A stretch of 64,000 nucleotides of DNA. It comes from Archivesica marissinica. Its lineage: Eukaryota > Mollusca > Bivalvia > Venerida > Vesicomyidae. The position numbers and the translations under genes were made by a program. Below are positions 1 to 11,889 of the stretch, in pieces (positions within the stretch are counted from its first letter, which is position 1; every line of letters begins with the position of its first letter). Below the pieces are notes generated by a model. The model was not told the origin of the DNA. It saw only the letters and a list, made by a program, of their open reading frames with translations, and made no database searches. Location of the stretch: the NCBI GenBank assembly GCA_014843695.1, contig CM026402.1, positions 19,572,396 to 19,636,395 on the forward strand, read 5' to 3'.

Positions 1-61
1 ATCTCAGCTGAAAACTCAACTCTCAAACTAATTTGAGTTTTTAAGACTTGAGATTTGTTGT

Positions 62-255
62 TGAGTTTGATCCTCGGACCGGGAAGTATGTGAGATGGTA
101 CGGTGGTCGCCAGATCGGACAGGTGGGTTTTCTCCGGGTACTCCGGTTTCCTCCCCACACGAATGACCACATTTACGCTTTCATCCGTGCCAACGAGAGT
201 GATTAATATAAGTTGTTAGAACTTGCTTCGCAGTCGTTGTAAAATAAAGTTTAAA
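62..255 (+). mobile_element. SINE-4 copy, 5'-truncated
   Basis: Starts at the B-box region (GATCCTCGGACCGGGAAG) and runs through the shared core GGTGGGTTTTCTCCGGGTA to the GTTGTAAAATAAAG tail. It is embedded in sequence rich in CTCAAG/CTTGAG-type motifs on both sides (1-60 and 265-370), which looks like a split older repeat. Confidence 0.75.
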
Positions 256-390
256 ATAAAACCAATCTCGAGTTGTTCTCAATCTCAAAATCCACCTGAG
301 ATCAATCTCAAGCTCTTAGTTGAGCACATAACTTGAGTTGAGCTTGATATCGAAATCAGAACAGTTTTATAACATCGGTACCCGGACATT

Positions 391-1625
391 TATCTCCCTT
401 TAATAGACGATAACTGCACATCCTCTGTTCATATGGTAACTACACGTCGTCAATTGAAATTGTAACTATACAGTGTCTGTTCTTATGGTAACCACACATC
501 GTCTGTTCATATGGTAACCAGTACTAACCACCCACGTCTGTTCATATGATGACTACACACCGTCTGTTGGGATGGTAACTACACACCGTCTGTTGGGATG
601 GTAACTATACATCGTCTGTTCATATAGTAACCACCCACGTCTGTTCATATGGTAACTACACATGGTATGTTCATTTTGTAACTACACGTTCATATGGTAA
701 CTGCACATCGTTTGTTCATATGGTAACTACACATCGTTTGTTCATATGGTAACTATACATCGTTTGTTCATATGGTAACTACCCACGTCTGTTCATATGG
801 TAACTACACATTGTCTGTTCATATGGTAACTACACATCGTCTGTTCATATGGTAACTGCACATCGTTTGTTCATATGGTAACTGCACATCGTTTGTTCAT
901 ATGGTAACTACATATCGTTTGTTCATATGGTAACTACACATCGTTTGTTCATATGGTAACTATACAGTGTCTGTTCATATGGTAACTATACATCGTTTGT
1001 TCATATGGTAACTATACATCGTGTGTTCATATGGTAGCTACACGTCGTCTGTTCATATGGTAACTACACATCGTCTGTTCATATGGTAACTACACATCGT
1101 CTGTTCATATGGTAACTACACATCGTGTGTTCATATGGTAACTATACATCGTTTGTTCATATGGTAACTACACATCGTCTGTTCATATGGTAACTACACA
1201 TCGTTTGTTCATATGGTAACTACACATCGTCTGTTCATATGGTAACTATACATCGTGTGTTCATATGGTAACTATACATCGTTTGTTCATATGGTAACTA
1301 TACATCGTGTGTTCATATGGTAACTACACATCGTTTGTTCATATGGTAACTACACATCGTTTGTTCATATGGTAACTACACATCGTTTGTTCATATGGTA
1401 ACTATACATCGTTTGTTCATATGGTAACTATACATCGTGTGTTCATATGGTAACTACACATCGTGCGTTCATATGGTAGCTACACGTCGTCTGTTCATAT
1501 GGTAACTACACATCGTCTATTCATATGGTAGCTACACGTCGTCTGTTCATATGGTAACTACACATCGTCTGTTCATAATTATGGTAACCATACATCGTAT
1601 GTTCACATGGTAACTACACGTTGTC
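391..1625. repeat. 26-bp minisatellite
   Basis: Roughly 45 copies of a 26-bp unit containing GTTCATATGGTAACTACACA, with variants of the CATCGTYTGT part. The left edge is more diverged (391-700) than the middle, as expected for an array homogenised in its centre. Confidence 0.95.
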
Positions 1626-1689
1626 TATTTGATGCATCGCTAATACAGCTAATATAAGGTATATGTTAAATCGGTTGTATCGCAATGGT

Positions 1690-2250
1690 TGGGATAGTTT
1701 CGTGAAGTCACGTCGCATTTCCAACATATACTACTTACAATAGTTACTTGAGGTCAGGGTGCATTTACAACATATCCTACTTACAATAGTTACGTGAGGT
1801 CAGGGTGCATTTCCAACATATCCTACTTACAATAGTTACGTGAGGTCAGGGTGCATTTCCAACATGTACTACTTACAATAGTTAGGTGAAGTCAAGTCGC
1901 ATTTACAACATATACTACTTACAATAGTTAGGTGAGGTCACGTCGCATTTACAACATGTACTACTTACAATAGTTAGGTGAAGTCACGTCGCATTTACAA
2001 CATATCCTACTTACAATAGTTACGTGAAGTCAGGGTGCATTTCCAACATATACTAGTTACAATAGTTTCGTGAAGTCACGTCGCATTTACAACATATCCT
2101 ACTTACAATAGTTTCGTGAAGTTACCTCGAATGTCCAACATATACTAGTTACAATAGTTACGTGAAGTCACGTCGCATTTACAACATATCCTACTTACAA
2201 TAGTGTCGTGAAGTTACCTCGAATTTACAACACATACTAGTTATAATAGT
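1690..2250. repeat. 46-bp minisatellite
   Basis: About 12 copies of a 46-bp unit built around CATATCCTACTTACAATAGT and alternating GTCACGTCGCATT and GTCAGGGTGCATT halves. It directly follows the 26-bp array. From 2,251 to 2,633 I see only a short duplicated motif (CTAGTTATAATAGTCTCGAG) and no gene. Confidence 0.93.
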
Positions 2251-2637
2251 CTCGAGAATGGTTCCAGGTTACTATACATATTTATATTTACGACATTCTG
2301 AAATAGATTAGTGACCAATACTAGTTATAATAGTCTCGAGAATGGTTAGTTAGTGACCATAAAGCTGATACATAGTATACGATAATGAAAAACGGTAATC
2401 CATTCTCTCCCCAAAGCCGTAGGACCGTCCGCCAGGTCAATACAAACATTCGGTCAGACAAAATAAATTGGAATTATAATTGCATTTTAATCACGACACC
2501 TGTCACACAAACTCGTAGGTGAAGACTGGGTCTACATGTTACTCGCCACGTGTTAGCAGGTTAGTAGGGTTAATGTCCGATGGAATATTTACTCATACAT
2601 TAATGTGGACGCACATTGTGAAGTTGAATATACTTAA

Positions 2638-3153
2638 AGCGACACTACATCAGTGAAAACGCAAATTTATACAGAATGTAATTTCCTATTATATCGTATA
2701 CTTTCCCCCCCAAATATTTGCCTCAAAAACTTAGTATTTCAACTAATAAACAAGCGTCGTATACGCGGTTTGTTGACATAGCAAAATAATGTAAACAGGG
2801 TCGACATACATGCGTAATACAACCTGTGTATCCCGAATAATGAGATTTATGGTACTGCTATATCTCACAGTTGTGCCTATGCATATTTATCTGTAGACTA
2901 ATCTTAGTTATATTATCTCTACGCGACAGTATCAAGCGTTTAATATTGACCACCATGAGAAAGACATGTCAATTCAGGAGCGTGGATGACCGGTATATGA
3001 AACTCTACATTCACTTTTGAAAGTGTGTAGATCTCAAACACACTGTTTATTAATTCAATATTTGTGTTCGAATGTATTAGGAAGACTTTGTAGTAGCAAT
3101 GCATTTATACGTGAACAATGCATTTATTTGGCTTGTTGCGATGTAATGTCGCT
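2638..3153. mobile_element. MITE family M (TTAA-flanked, AGCGACA termini), copy 1
   Basis: Terminal inverted repeats AGCGACACTACATC and GATGTAATGTCGCT are each flanked by TTAA (2,634-2,637 and 3,154-3,157), the piggyBac-type target signature. No transposase frame, so non-autonomous. The interior shares long similarity with 28,904-29,280 and weaker similarity with 38,464-39,048. Confidence 0.85.
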
Positions 3154-3500
3154 TTAAGCTATATACCAGACAGCATACCGATGTAATGTCGCTTTAAGCT
3201 ATATACCAGACAGCATACCGATGTAATGTCGCTTTAAGCTATATACCAGACAGTATACCGATGTAATGTCGCTTTAAGCTATATACCAGACAGCATACCG
3301 ATGTAATGTCGCTTTAAGCTATATACCAGACAGCATACCGATGTAATGTCGCTTTAAGCTATATACCAGACAGCATACCGATGTAATGTCGCTTTAAGCT
3401 ATATACCAGACAGCATACCGATGTAATGTCGCTTTAAGCTATATACCAGACAGCATACCGATGTAATGTCGCTTTAAGCTATATACCAGACAGCATACTT
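3139..3500. repeat. 40-bp tandem array containing the right end of MITE M
   Basis: Nine near-perfect copies. Each unit holds the MITE right terminus GATGTAATGTCGCT, its TTAA, and the flank GCTATATACCAGACAGCAT. Only one base differs between most copies, so the amplification is recent. Confidence 0.95.
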
Positions 3501-3520
3501 TGTTGTTTAATACATTTCCG

Positions 3521-3912
3521 TTACCCTGGGTTCCAGACTGTCGATTTTTCACTGCTTACTTCTGGCAAACGTTGATATTATCAGAAGCTCAATACGGCTT
3601 AACCCTTTCAACACCACAGACCTCTAAATTGGCTTACAAAAAAGTGTAGATCCAGATGAGCCGGCTCGTGACGAGCCGTCTCATCAGGATCTACACTTTT
3701 TGCCAGTGATATGACTATTTTTAGACATAATTACCCATTTTGATAAATGAACTTGTCCAAATGTGATTTTCTGATTCATTTATTGGTTTATGAATATCAT
3801 GGACCAGTCCATGTGAGTTACTTGGTGTTGAATGGGTTAATGGTCTCGGTGTTAAAAATATATTTATATAACTGACCAGGCAAAATATATCAACGCCTGT
3901 TCCCAGGCTACA
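3521..3912. mobile_element. MITE family X, split by a piggyBac-type MITE
   Basis: Ends ACCCTGGGTTCCAG and CCTGTTCCCAGGCTA are imperfect inverted repeats. The interior (TTTTTCACT, TTCTGGCAAA, ATTATCAGAA, CTCAATACGGC) recurs at 11,060-11,195 and 50,675-50,830. A TTAA element occupies 3,603-3,836. Confidence 0.65.
3603..3836. mobile_element. MITE family P (piggyBac-type), copy 1
   Basis: Termini CCCTTTCAACACCA and TGGTGTTGAATGGG sit between TTAA duplications at 3,599-3,602 and 3,837-3,840. It carries a strong internal palindrome around GAGCCGGCTCGTGACGAGCC with flanking GTGTAGATCC/GGATCTACAC. No coding capacity. Confidence 0.88.
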
Positions 3913-4164
3913 TTGACATATACGGTGAAACCTGTCCTAAGCAACCAGCCATAGGAAGAACAGAAAGTGGATGCTTAGCACAGGTGGAGGCTTACTATTG
4001 CTATCACACTGAAGACCCGGCAAACAATTACATAAACAATGTTGCAATGAAGTATAAAGTGTTGCTATAAAACCGTTGTAGCATACTAGTATAAGAAGTG
4101 ATCAAATTCATCACAATTTCAAATGACTGCAATCATATGGTTTTGTTTGATATTAATGGTTAAC

Positions 4165-4412
4165 GGCGCACCGACAGCTTAGGTCATATGGCATTTCTCC
4201 AGCTGTTATTGGTGGAGGAAGACCACATGTGCCGCTCCGAACAGTGTATCGGGCACGGTCGGCGCCCGGGTAGAACCACCGAACTTCCGCAAGGCTAGCT
4301 GGATAGCTTCATCGCATCGAATAATTCGATACCCATAGTGGGATTCGAACATACAGCGGTGAGGGGCAAGTGATTTGAAGTCAACCACCTCTATATCACG
4401 ATCAAGACCAGA
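4165..4412 (-). mobile_element. SINE-5 copy
   Basis: On the minus strand it has a tRNA-like head with a B box (GGTTCGAATCC-like, near 4,345) followed by GCGGAAGTTCGGTGGTTCTA and a tail ending CCAATAACAGCTGGAG. No functional tRNA is claimed. A degraded Tc1/mariner-type fragment (GGTGAAACCTGTCC) lies just upstream at 3,925-4,010. Confidence 0.7.
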
Positions 4413-4740
4413 CACACTACTACATAAACAATGCTGTAATGTTGTACAAATTGTATAAACGCTTGAGGCATTAAGAAGTGTTCAACTTTATTAAATGCAT
4501 ATTACAAACCAGATGGTGCATGTTTGCACTATTAGGGCAATCACGGAGGCATATCAATGATAAGTGCGTCTGGTACATGCACGCAACAACGTAACTGTGT
4601 GCATTTCGCATTGGAAAAATTAAGTATCCAAAATATGGAATAAACACTGAAGGAGAGGGGTGGGGTACACGAGGATATATGAAGAAAATATATAAATTAT
4701 GCCTCCTAGTCTGCTCCCAGATGTGCGACCACATATTCAC

Positions 4741-4931
4741 CTAACAACACCTTTCCTGGGCAGGCTCCAGCGGTTAACCAGTACTTGGGTACACCAACCT
4801 CCGTAAGAAACTGCCAACTTTGTCATATAAATGAAACACGGTCTGAGCGGGGCTCGAACCCGGGACCATCAGTGATGATGGGTTACAGTGGTAAACAAGT
4901 CAGCGACCTTAACCACTCGACCACGGAGGCG
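4741..4931 (-). mobile_element. SINE-1 copy (tRNA-derived)
   Basis: Minus-strand head CCGCCTCCGTGGTCGAGTGG (A box) and GGTTCGAGCCCCGCTC (B box), then the family body CTTACGGAGGTTGGTG and GGTTAACCGCTGGAGCC. Truncated at its 3' end near 4,741. Confidence 0.85.
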
Positions 4932-5811
4932 GACTGTGAGGTATGCTAATAATAGGGATGGCAACGAATAGCGATTTAGGGATTCGAATATTACGACATA
5001 ACTCATTTAACAAAACATAATTTACATGAGGCTCGCAACATATATATATACAAATCAAATGATCGAGAATGACCTAATTAGCAGCTGCTTCTTGTGGTAT
5101 GCAAAATCATAGATATATAATAATAAAAAATGAGGACATTATTTACAAAGGTAAAAGTATCGACGCTGTAGTATATTAAAACAGGTTTTGGCACAAAGTA
5201 TGTAAGTATTCGAGTGTCACATTTGTTTGTACATCTGTTAAGCATAACACAAAGCACCAATTAAACATACACCACTCAGAATAAGTTAGAGTGACTAGTT
5301 ATACGTTAAAAACACGAAGCACGTGTAACGTGGTACGTATAACCCAGTTTGACGCGAATGGCGACTTGCTGAAATTCTTAAACACAATTATGCAAAAAGC
5401 TATGTCACATTTATTCCTGAATTCGACATATTATATACAGTTAATCTACTTTTTATCAAACGGTACAGGTGAGCCAAAATGGAAGAGAAGCGCAGCTAGG
5501 ACTTGTAGTCTATACATAGTAACAGTCGCGTGCTGACTGCATGAACAAGGGGGCGAGCAGATCTCAAAATATATCTGCCGATCATAACAGTATTAGTAAC
5601 GCATGTATTTGGATTGTGGTGGATATGAATCATTAAGGAATATTGATCAGTGCTGCCAAGTGATTTCCAATGCATCTCTGTGTTACATTTTAATATTTGT
5701 CATAGTACGAACTGATATTATCAAAAGAAGTTTGAACTTGGGTTTACGCCCGTTATTATTCAAAATAGATTAGGCCTACATTAATCGTACACCTACACAT
5801 TTAGAAATAGA
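4932..5811. other. unannotated AT-rich interval
   Basis: No repeat family I recognise and no exon with paired splice signals. Two short open frames here (60 and 81 codons) have no recognisable composition or motifs. Confidence 0.5.
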
Positions 5812-6345
5812 CACCGGGGCACCTTGGCGAGAGGTTAGGCCTAGTTATTAAGGTCGTTTGCTTAAAATCACTTGCCCCTCGCCGCTGTAGGTTTGCCGAT
5901 GCTTCTCACTCGTGGTGTCGTATTATTTCATGTGAGGAAGCTATTGATGGGTTGCGGAAGGTTGGTGGTTCTACACGGGTGCCCTTCTGTGGCAGAAATA
6001 CGTCTGGGAAGGGCACCCGGGATCTTCCTCCACACCGATAACCGCTGGAGGCTGTCATATTAGCGCAGTGGTTAGCGAGCTCGCTTCTCACCAATGCCAC
6101 ACGGGTTCGATCCTCGGACCGGGAAGTATGTGAGATGGTACGGTGGTCGCCAGATCGGATAGGTGGGTTTTCTCCGGGTACTCCGGTTTCCTCCAACACG
6201 AATTACCACATATACGCTTTCATCCGCGCCAACGAGAGTGATTAATATAAGTTGATAAATATAAATAAAGTTTCAACTTTTGTTTTTAATAACCGCTGGA
6301 GAGTCGCCATATAACCATAGCTGCTGCTGCCACGTTAAACCCCAA
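5812..6345 (+). mobile_element. SINE-5 copy interrupted by a SINE-4
   Basis: The plus-strand SINE-5 runs from about 5,812 (ACCGGGGCACCTTGGCGAGA) to 6,050 and resumes at 6,289-6,345 (ending GCCACGTTAAACCCC). The interruption is a complete SINE-4 with a 13-bp duplication, so SINE-5 is the older element here. Confidence 0.8.
6051..6288 (+). mobile_element. SINE-4, full length with target-site duplication
   Basis: Flanked by ATAACCGCTGGAG at 6,038-6,050 and 6,289-6,301. The head contains A box TTAGCGCAGTGGTTAGC and B box GGGTTCGATCC, then the core GGTGGGTTTTCTCCGGGTAC, and a tail GATTAATATAAGTTG with an A/T-rich end. This is the best reference copy of SINE-4 in the window. Confidence 0.92.
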
Positions 6346-6449
6346 ACACATACACATTGAGATAGCGGTGCTTTGTTTTGTGGATTATAAAATAACAAAC
6401 AACACGCATACAATTCCAACCCAATCAATATACACTAGTATTTATTGGA

Positions 6450-6765
6450 AGGGATTAGTTTATACAAACTTAATTTAGCTCGATTGCGAAACACGTTCTT
6501 ACAAACATTAGTTTATGGGAAGGGATTAGTATATACAAACTTAATTTAGCTCGATTGCGAAATAAGTTCTTACAAACAGTAGTTTAATCGCTCTCGAGAC
6601 CTCATTCCTGATCGAGTCCATCGCCACGAAGGAGAAAGAAGAGGTAACGCGGATATAAATGCCTTGCCTAAGGATATGACTACCGTGTTCTCGAGGCTCC
6701 GGGGTTCGGACCTTCAACTTCTTGATTACGTGCGGACACCGTACCCCATTCACCACGGAGGCGCC
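6450..6765 (-). mobile_element. SINE-3 copy with duplicated tail
   Basis: The tail segment (ACTTAATTTAGCTCGATTGC) occurs twice, at about 6,455-6,510 and 6,530-6,580, followed by the family body CTCTCGAGACCTCATTCCTG and a degraded tRNA-like head. More diverged than the other SINE-3 copies. Confidence 0.75.
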
Positions 6766-6905
6766 ACTAGTAGTTATTGGAGGCGACTGGGAGACTGTAT
6801 TGCTGCACACCATCATCTACTATATATTATGTTATATATGAACAGTACTGTGGGATATTCATTTTGTTTGTTTCAGTGTATGATTGAACTAAGTTCACCG
6901 GATGA

Positions 6906-7282
6906 GAATGAGAGACATTACTTGTTTTTCTATTACCTCCCATGATGGATAAAGTCAGAGTTATCCCCAAATGTATATTGATAATTTTAGTTGGACTCCT
7001 TTGTTTTTACTGTTGTCATCTAAACAGATGTTGCGTTAGGATAAATGTAATTTTATCAAAATCGTGTTAATTAGTTGAACCAATTTGACAGTAAGGTCAT
7101 TGGACATGCTAAAGGATATCTCTCGAAATTAATAATTTCATAATTATAAGACGCGAATACGGATAAGAATGGAACACATGTGGTGCAAAGGAAACAGCGA
7201 TAAAAACAGAGGAAACCAATTAAGAGGACCAATCTAATATTAGGAGTATTCAGGGGCAGTGACTGACTAATGTTTCTCATTG
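6906..7282. mobile_element. short TIR element family E, copy 1
   Basis: Termini AATGAGAGACATTA and TAATGTTTCTCATT form inverted repeats. The whole sequence recurs in inverse orientation at 48,930-49,399. No transposase frame. Confidence 0.75.
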
Positions 7283-7464
7283 AAAACTATTTTATAACTA
7301 GTATCTCTAGCACGAAGTGATAATGTCAGTTTGAATGTTCATGCGTGAACTTTATAATCCCCTCATTCACTGACTAGTTTAGTTTAAATATATTTTTTTC
7401 CCAATATTATATATCGTGTGAACAATTATATTACACATATAAACATACAGAACATGGATGACAG

Positions 7465-7728
7465 ACGGATATGTAGTGGTAATCCAGGGATCGCAGGTTC
7501 GATCTCCCGTCCGATCCTAATAAATTGAACAGTCTTTCAGATGGGACGTTAAACCGAGGTCTCGTGTCGGTGCTTTACATCGTGCACGTAAAAGAACCAG
7601 AGGAGTCTCTGGAATGGGTCTCTGTCTATATCATGCACTATCCTCCAACATCTAAAATAATTAATCTCTTCGGGGGGCGTCGCTCATATTGGTAACCGGT
7701 AGCGACAATAAATAAACGTAAAGCACAC
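7465..7728 (+). mobile_element. SINE-2 copy
   Basis: Partial tRNA-like head (GGTAATCCAGGGATCGCAGG, then TTCGATCTCCCG) followed by the family body GATGGGACGTTAAACCGAGG, CGTGCACGTAAAAGAACCAG and the end GGTAGCGACAATAAATAAAC. Confidence 0.85.
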
Positions 7729-8163
7729 ACAAGTGCACAGTTTCCTAATACATGCTATTATAAAAGTAATCACCAGACTAGTGACTAAATGTAAGGGATG
7801 AGGTATAAAAGCCATCACATTCCATTGCAGCGTGTTCACAAGCCGTTCCCCCGATCAATACAGTAGTATTTTTCTCCCTTCTCACTAGCTGAGCACGCGT
7901 AAAACATCCGCGTATCGATATACACTGCTTCAGCACGAGTGTAATTAATGTCGGGAGAGTGTACGGGAGAATGTGGTGGACATGGGTGAAGGTGTGCTCA
8001 AGTATCCGCGTGAAGGTTACATACATCACACTCCGTGTGGCGGTGAATAGATCCTTAATCTCATCATTCTTTGAGCTGGTGATAGATGTGTATTGAACGG
8101 TGTACGAGTACATGTGGAAATGCACGGTCGATTGGTATTAAACCCATAGAAGTGTACTATTAC
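7729..8163. other. unannotated interval
   Basis: Unique-looking sequence without paired splice signals. A 115-codon minus-strand frame (8,125-7,778) shows no motif I recognise and is probably chance. Confidence 0.4.
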
Positions 8164-8889
<726 letters not shown>

Positions 8890-9029
8890 CCTGCTACAGT
8901 TTACATATAAATTCTACAATAAATTAACAGTATCATAACACATATGCATGTATATGGACACACATGGAGTAAGTGATCATGCATATTAATAATATATTAT
9001 ATATTCTACATTTGTTTGTTTTTGGTGAC

Positions 9030-9300
9030 TCGTACCATATCATATAGCGACTCCCCAGCTATTATTGGTGAAGAAAAACCCCGGATGCCATTCCGAGCAC
9101 AATTTCAGGCACGGTCGGGCACCTGGGTGAAACCACCGACCTTCCGCCAGGGTGAAACCACCGACCTACCGTCAGGGTGAAACCACCGACCTTCCTCAAG
9201 CCAGCTGGATATAGTCCTCACTTGAAATAATTTGACACCCCGGGTGTGATTCGTACACACAGCGATGAGGGGTAAGTCACTTGAAGTCATTGCCCGTATC
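9030..9300 (-). mobile_element. SINE-5 copy with internal tandem duplication
   Basis: Minus-strand SINE-5 in which a 25-30-bp segment containing GGTGAAACCACCGACCT is present three times (9,126-9,195). The other SINE-5 copies have it once. Confidence 0.75.
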
Positions 9301-9305
9301 TACTC

Positions 9306-9553
9306 GTGTGTGTTTTACATTTATTTATTGTCGCTACCGGTTGCCCATATGAGCGACGCCTCCTGAAGAGATTAGTCATTTTAGATTTTTGGAGGATAGT
9401 GCAATGATACAGACAGAGACCCATTCCAGAATCTCCTCTGGTTCTTTTACGTGCACGGTATAAAGCACCGACACGAGACATCGGTTTAAAATAATAAAAT
9501 TAACAGTCTTTCAGATGGGACGTTAAACCGAGGTCTCGTGTCGGTGCTTTAAA
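9306..9553. mobile_element. SINE-2 fold-back (inverted) copy
   Basis: 9,306-9,488 is SINE-2 on the minus strand. 9,490-9,553 is the same region on the plus strand, so AAAGCACCGACACGAGAC and GTCTCGTGTCGGTGCTTT face each other around a spacer of about 40 bases. The 3' tail belongs to the minus copy. Confidence 0.85.
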
Positions 9554-9667
9554 ATCATCAGTTTTTCCAGTTTTGCTGGTATTTTGATAGCTACTACTAG
9601 TACTTACAATTTAGTACATACTAGTATATTATACAATATATACGTGTATATATACCAGTATGACGTG

Positions 9668-9893
9668 GAAGTCGTGATAGTGCAGTGGATAGGCGTTCGC
9701 TTCAGGTCCGGAGTTCGAGCCCCGCTGGAGTCGTTACGATTGTGTCCTTAGGCAGTGCATTTAAATTCCACGTTGCCTCTTCTCTCCCTCGTGGCGATGG
9801 ATTCCATCAGGAATGAGGTCTCGAGAGTGATTAATATAAGTTGAAAGAACTTGTTTCGCAATCGAGCTAAAATAAATGTGTATAAACTAATAT
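9668..9893 (+). mobile_element. SINE-3, near full length
   Basis: Head GTCGTGATAGTGCAGTGGAT (A box) and GGAGTTCGAGCCCC (B box), body TTAAATTCCACGTTGCCTCT and GGATTCCATCAGGAATGAGG, tail CGCAATCGAGCTAAAATAAA. Confidence 0.9.
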
Positions 9894-10549
9894 ATATGTA
9901 TATATAATAATGTCGTATTGTACTTGAATTGATGAACACGGGTGAAATATAATACTGAATTCGGATTACTGGCAAAGTCAGCATTCATTCTCATACAGAC
10001 TCGCAATATCACACACAGATCTCGGTGAAAGTCTAGACTTGGATAATATTACATAGAACGTGTTTATATGGCAACGTTTAAAATGTGACCTACATAAAAC
10101 AATAGGCACATCAGTCTGGTTCGGCGACAGAGTACCGAGTCCTAGTTTAAACACACCGGTATAAGGACTACGTATGTCAAGGTTGTAACATGAAGTTGTA
10201 ACACTATAATACAGATCGATCAACTATTGAATCCAATTGAGAGTTCCTGAATGACCGTAATTGCTTGTATTTGCTCTTACACCCTACCGTCTTCTACCCG
10301 GCAATCTGCACCCGGCTCTGGCTATTGTAATATTACTATTACTTCTGGGCGTTACTTTAATCAGTTTTACGTACATTTTGTAATTAATCATTTGTAATTA
10401 GTCATAATTTATATTTTAGTTGGCGTTTTTGTCCAGTTTTACTACTGAAGGGAAATAACTCTACACATATTTGGTGAATATGGTTAGGGTAGTTGTCTAC
10501 CCACAATTCTACTGCAGGCTATATTGGGGATGTGTGTTCAGTCCATATG
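9894..10549. other. unannotated interval
   Basis: AT-rich, no repeat family recognised. An 81-codon minus frame (10,223-9,978) has ordinary composition but no paired splice sites or motif, so I do not call a gene. Confidence 0.4.
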
Positions 10550-10825
10550 CATGATACGATTCATGTTTGGCATATCACGGTATACATAAGATTCATGTTT
10601 GACATATCACGGTAGATATAAGATGCATGTTTGGCATATCACGGTAAATATAAGATGCATGTTTGGCATATCACGGTAGATATAAGATGCATGTTTGGCA
10701 TATCACGGTAGATATACGATTCATGTTTGGCATATCACGGTAGATATAAGATGCATGTTTGGAATATCACGGTAGATATAAGATGCATGTTTGGCATATC
10801 ACGGTAGATATAAGACACATGTTTG
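10550..10825. repeat. 32-bp minisatellite
   Basis: About 8.5 copies containing TGCATGTTTGGCATATCACG. After it (10,826-10,905) is a degraded SINE-3-like head (GGCTCCAGCGGACTCGAACT). Confidence 0.93.
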
Positions 10826-11059
10826 TAACGGCTCCAGCGGACTCGAACTCCAGAATTTCGCATCTGAAACGAACGAGCTACCATTGTGCTATCAAGACTT
10901 CTTATATCTCACATTTGACTTGACACTGTGAATCATGCCACACGTTAACATAGGCTATTCCAGTAAAACCTGCTCTTCTACATGTTGTTCAAGGCAACGG
11001 GTTTCCTTAAAATGGACGCAGTATTTGACCCCCGACAATTATTTGTAGATGTTGTTCTA

Positions 11060-11195
11060 AGCAGCCTGAGTTCCCGTGCAATTTATTTCTGGCAAAATGA
11101 CATGATATTATCAGAAACTCAATACGGCCCAATTAATGATATATTTATATGACTGACCAGACAAAATATATCGCCGCCTGTTTAAAGGCTAGTTC
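11060..11195. mobile_element. MITE family X, partial copy
   Basis: Shares TTTCTGGCAAAATGACATGA, ATTATCAGAAACTCAATACG and the end ACTGACCAGACAAAATATAT with the copies at 3,521 and 50,675. Here the internal AATTAATG is intact. Confidence 0.6.
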
Positions 11196-11226
11196 AAAAG
11201 GTGCTGCAATAGGGTTACTAGGTTAG

Positions 11227-11458
11227 GGTTCGATCCCCCGTCTGACCCTAATAAAATTAACAGTCTTTCAGATGGGACGTTAAACCGAGGTCTCCTGTCG
11301 GTGCTTTACACCGTGCATGTAAAAGAACCAGAGGAGACTCTGGAATGGGTCTCTGTCTGTATCATTGCACTATCCTCCAAAATCTAAAATGACTAATAAC
11401 TTCAGGAGGCGTCGCTCATATGGGCAACCGGTAGCGACGATAAATAAACGTAAAAAAA
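11227..11458 (+). mobile_element. SINE-2 copy, 5'-truncated
   Basis: Begins at the B box (GGTTCGATCCCCCGTCTGAC) and continues through the complete body to GGTAGCGACGATAAATAAAC. Lies immediately before the exon-like segment at 11.5 kb. Confidence 0.88.
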
Positions 11459-11515
11459 TAAATATACTAAGTTACTCTTTTGATACGTGAGTTCGTATTG
11501 CAATCGAGTTCAGTG

Positions 11516-11889
11516 ATTCAGGAATCCATCAATGACATTCGAAAGAAGAATAAAGACTCTTTTCTTTTATGCTTTCCAATGAATGATTGAGTTTTCTCGG
11601 TGAAAGAAAAATCCATCTTCCAGTTTTCAACAGATGAACAGCTTGAGTTTCGTATTCCTCCGCGGGTAGGTGAATCTTTGTGTTTTAGCTATTTTCTGTC
11701 AACCACGAACCGTTAATTATAAAGTAAAATATTATAATGAATTTGTTTAGTCTGTTTTTTATTTTTTTACAGCAAACAGAAACTAACTTGAACATTATAC
11801 CGGAACTATTACTTACTACGGACGTTCACACTAACACAGACGAGTGTGCGGTTGTGTATTGTAGAGGAATGAGGCTCCCGACAGGGTAG
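11516..11889 (+). pseudogene. last two exon-like segments of an unrecognised gene
   Basis: A frame ending FSTDEQLEFRIPPR stops at a good donor (CGG then GTAGGT, 11,665/11,666). After a 107-base intron ending in TTTTTTTACAG, a 39-codon exon (11,773-11,889) opens in matching phase, QTETNLNIIPELLLTTDVHT through ECAVVYCRGMRLPTG, and ends in TAG. Upstream the frame is open to about 11,471 except for one TGA at 11,588. Either the exon begins after that TGA (a pyrimidine-rich stretch and AAAG acceptor precede 11,605) or the gene is broken. A SINE-2 lies directly upstream at 11,227-11,458 and may have cut off earlier exons. I do not recognise the protein family. Confidence 0.4.

Noticed and set aside
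391..3500. Possible CRISPR array
   Set aside because: Tandem units have no unique spacers and the context is eukaryotic; these are minisatellites.
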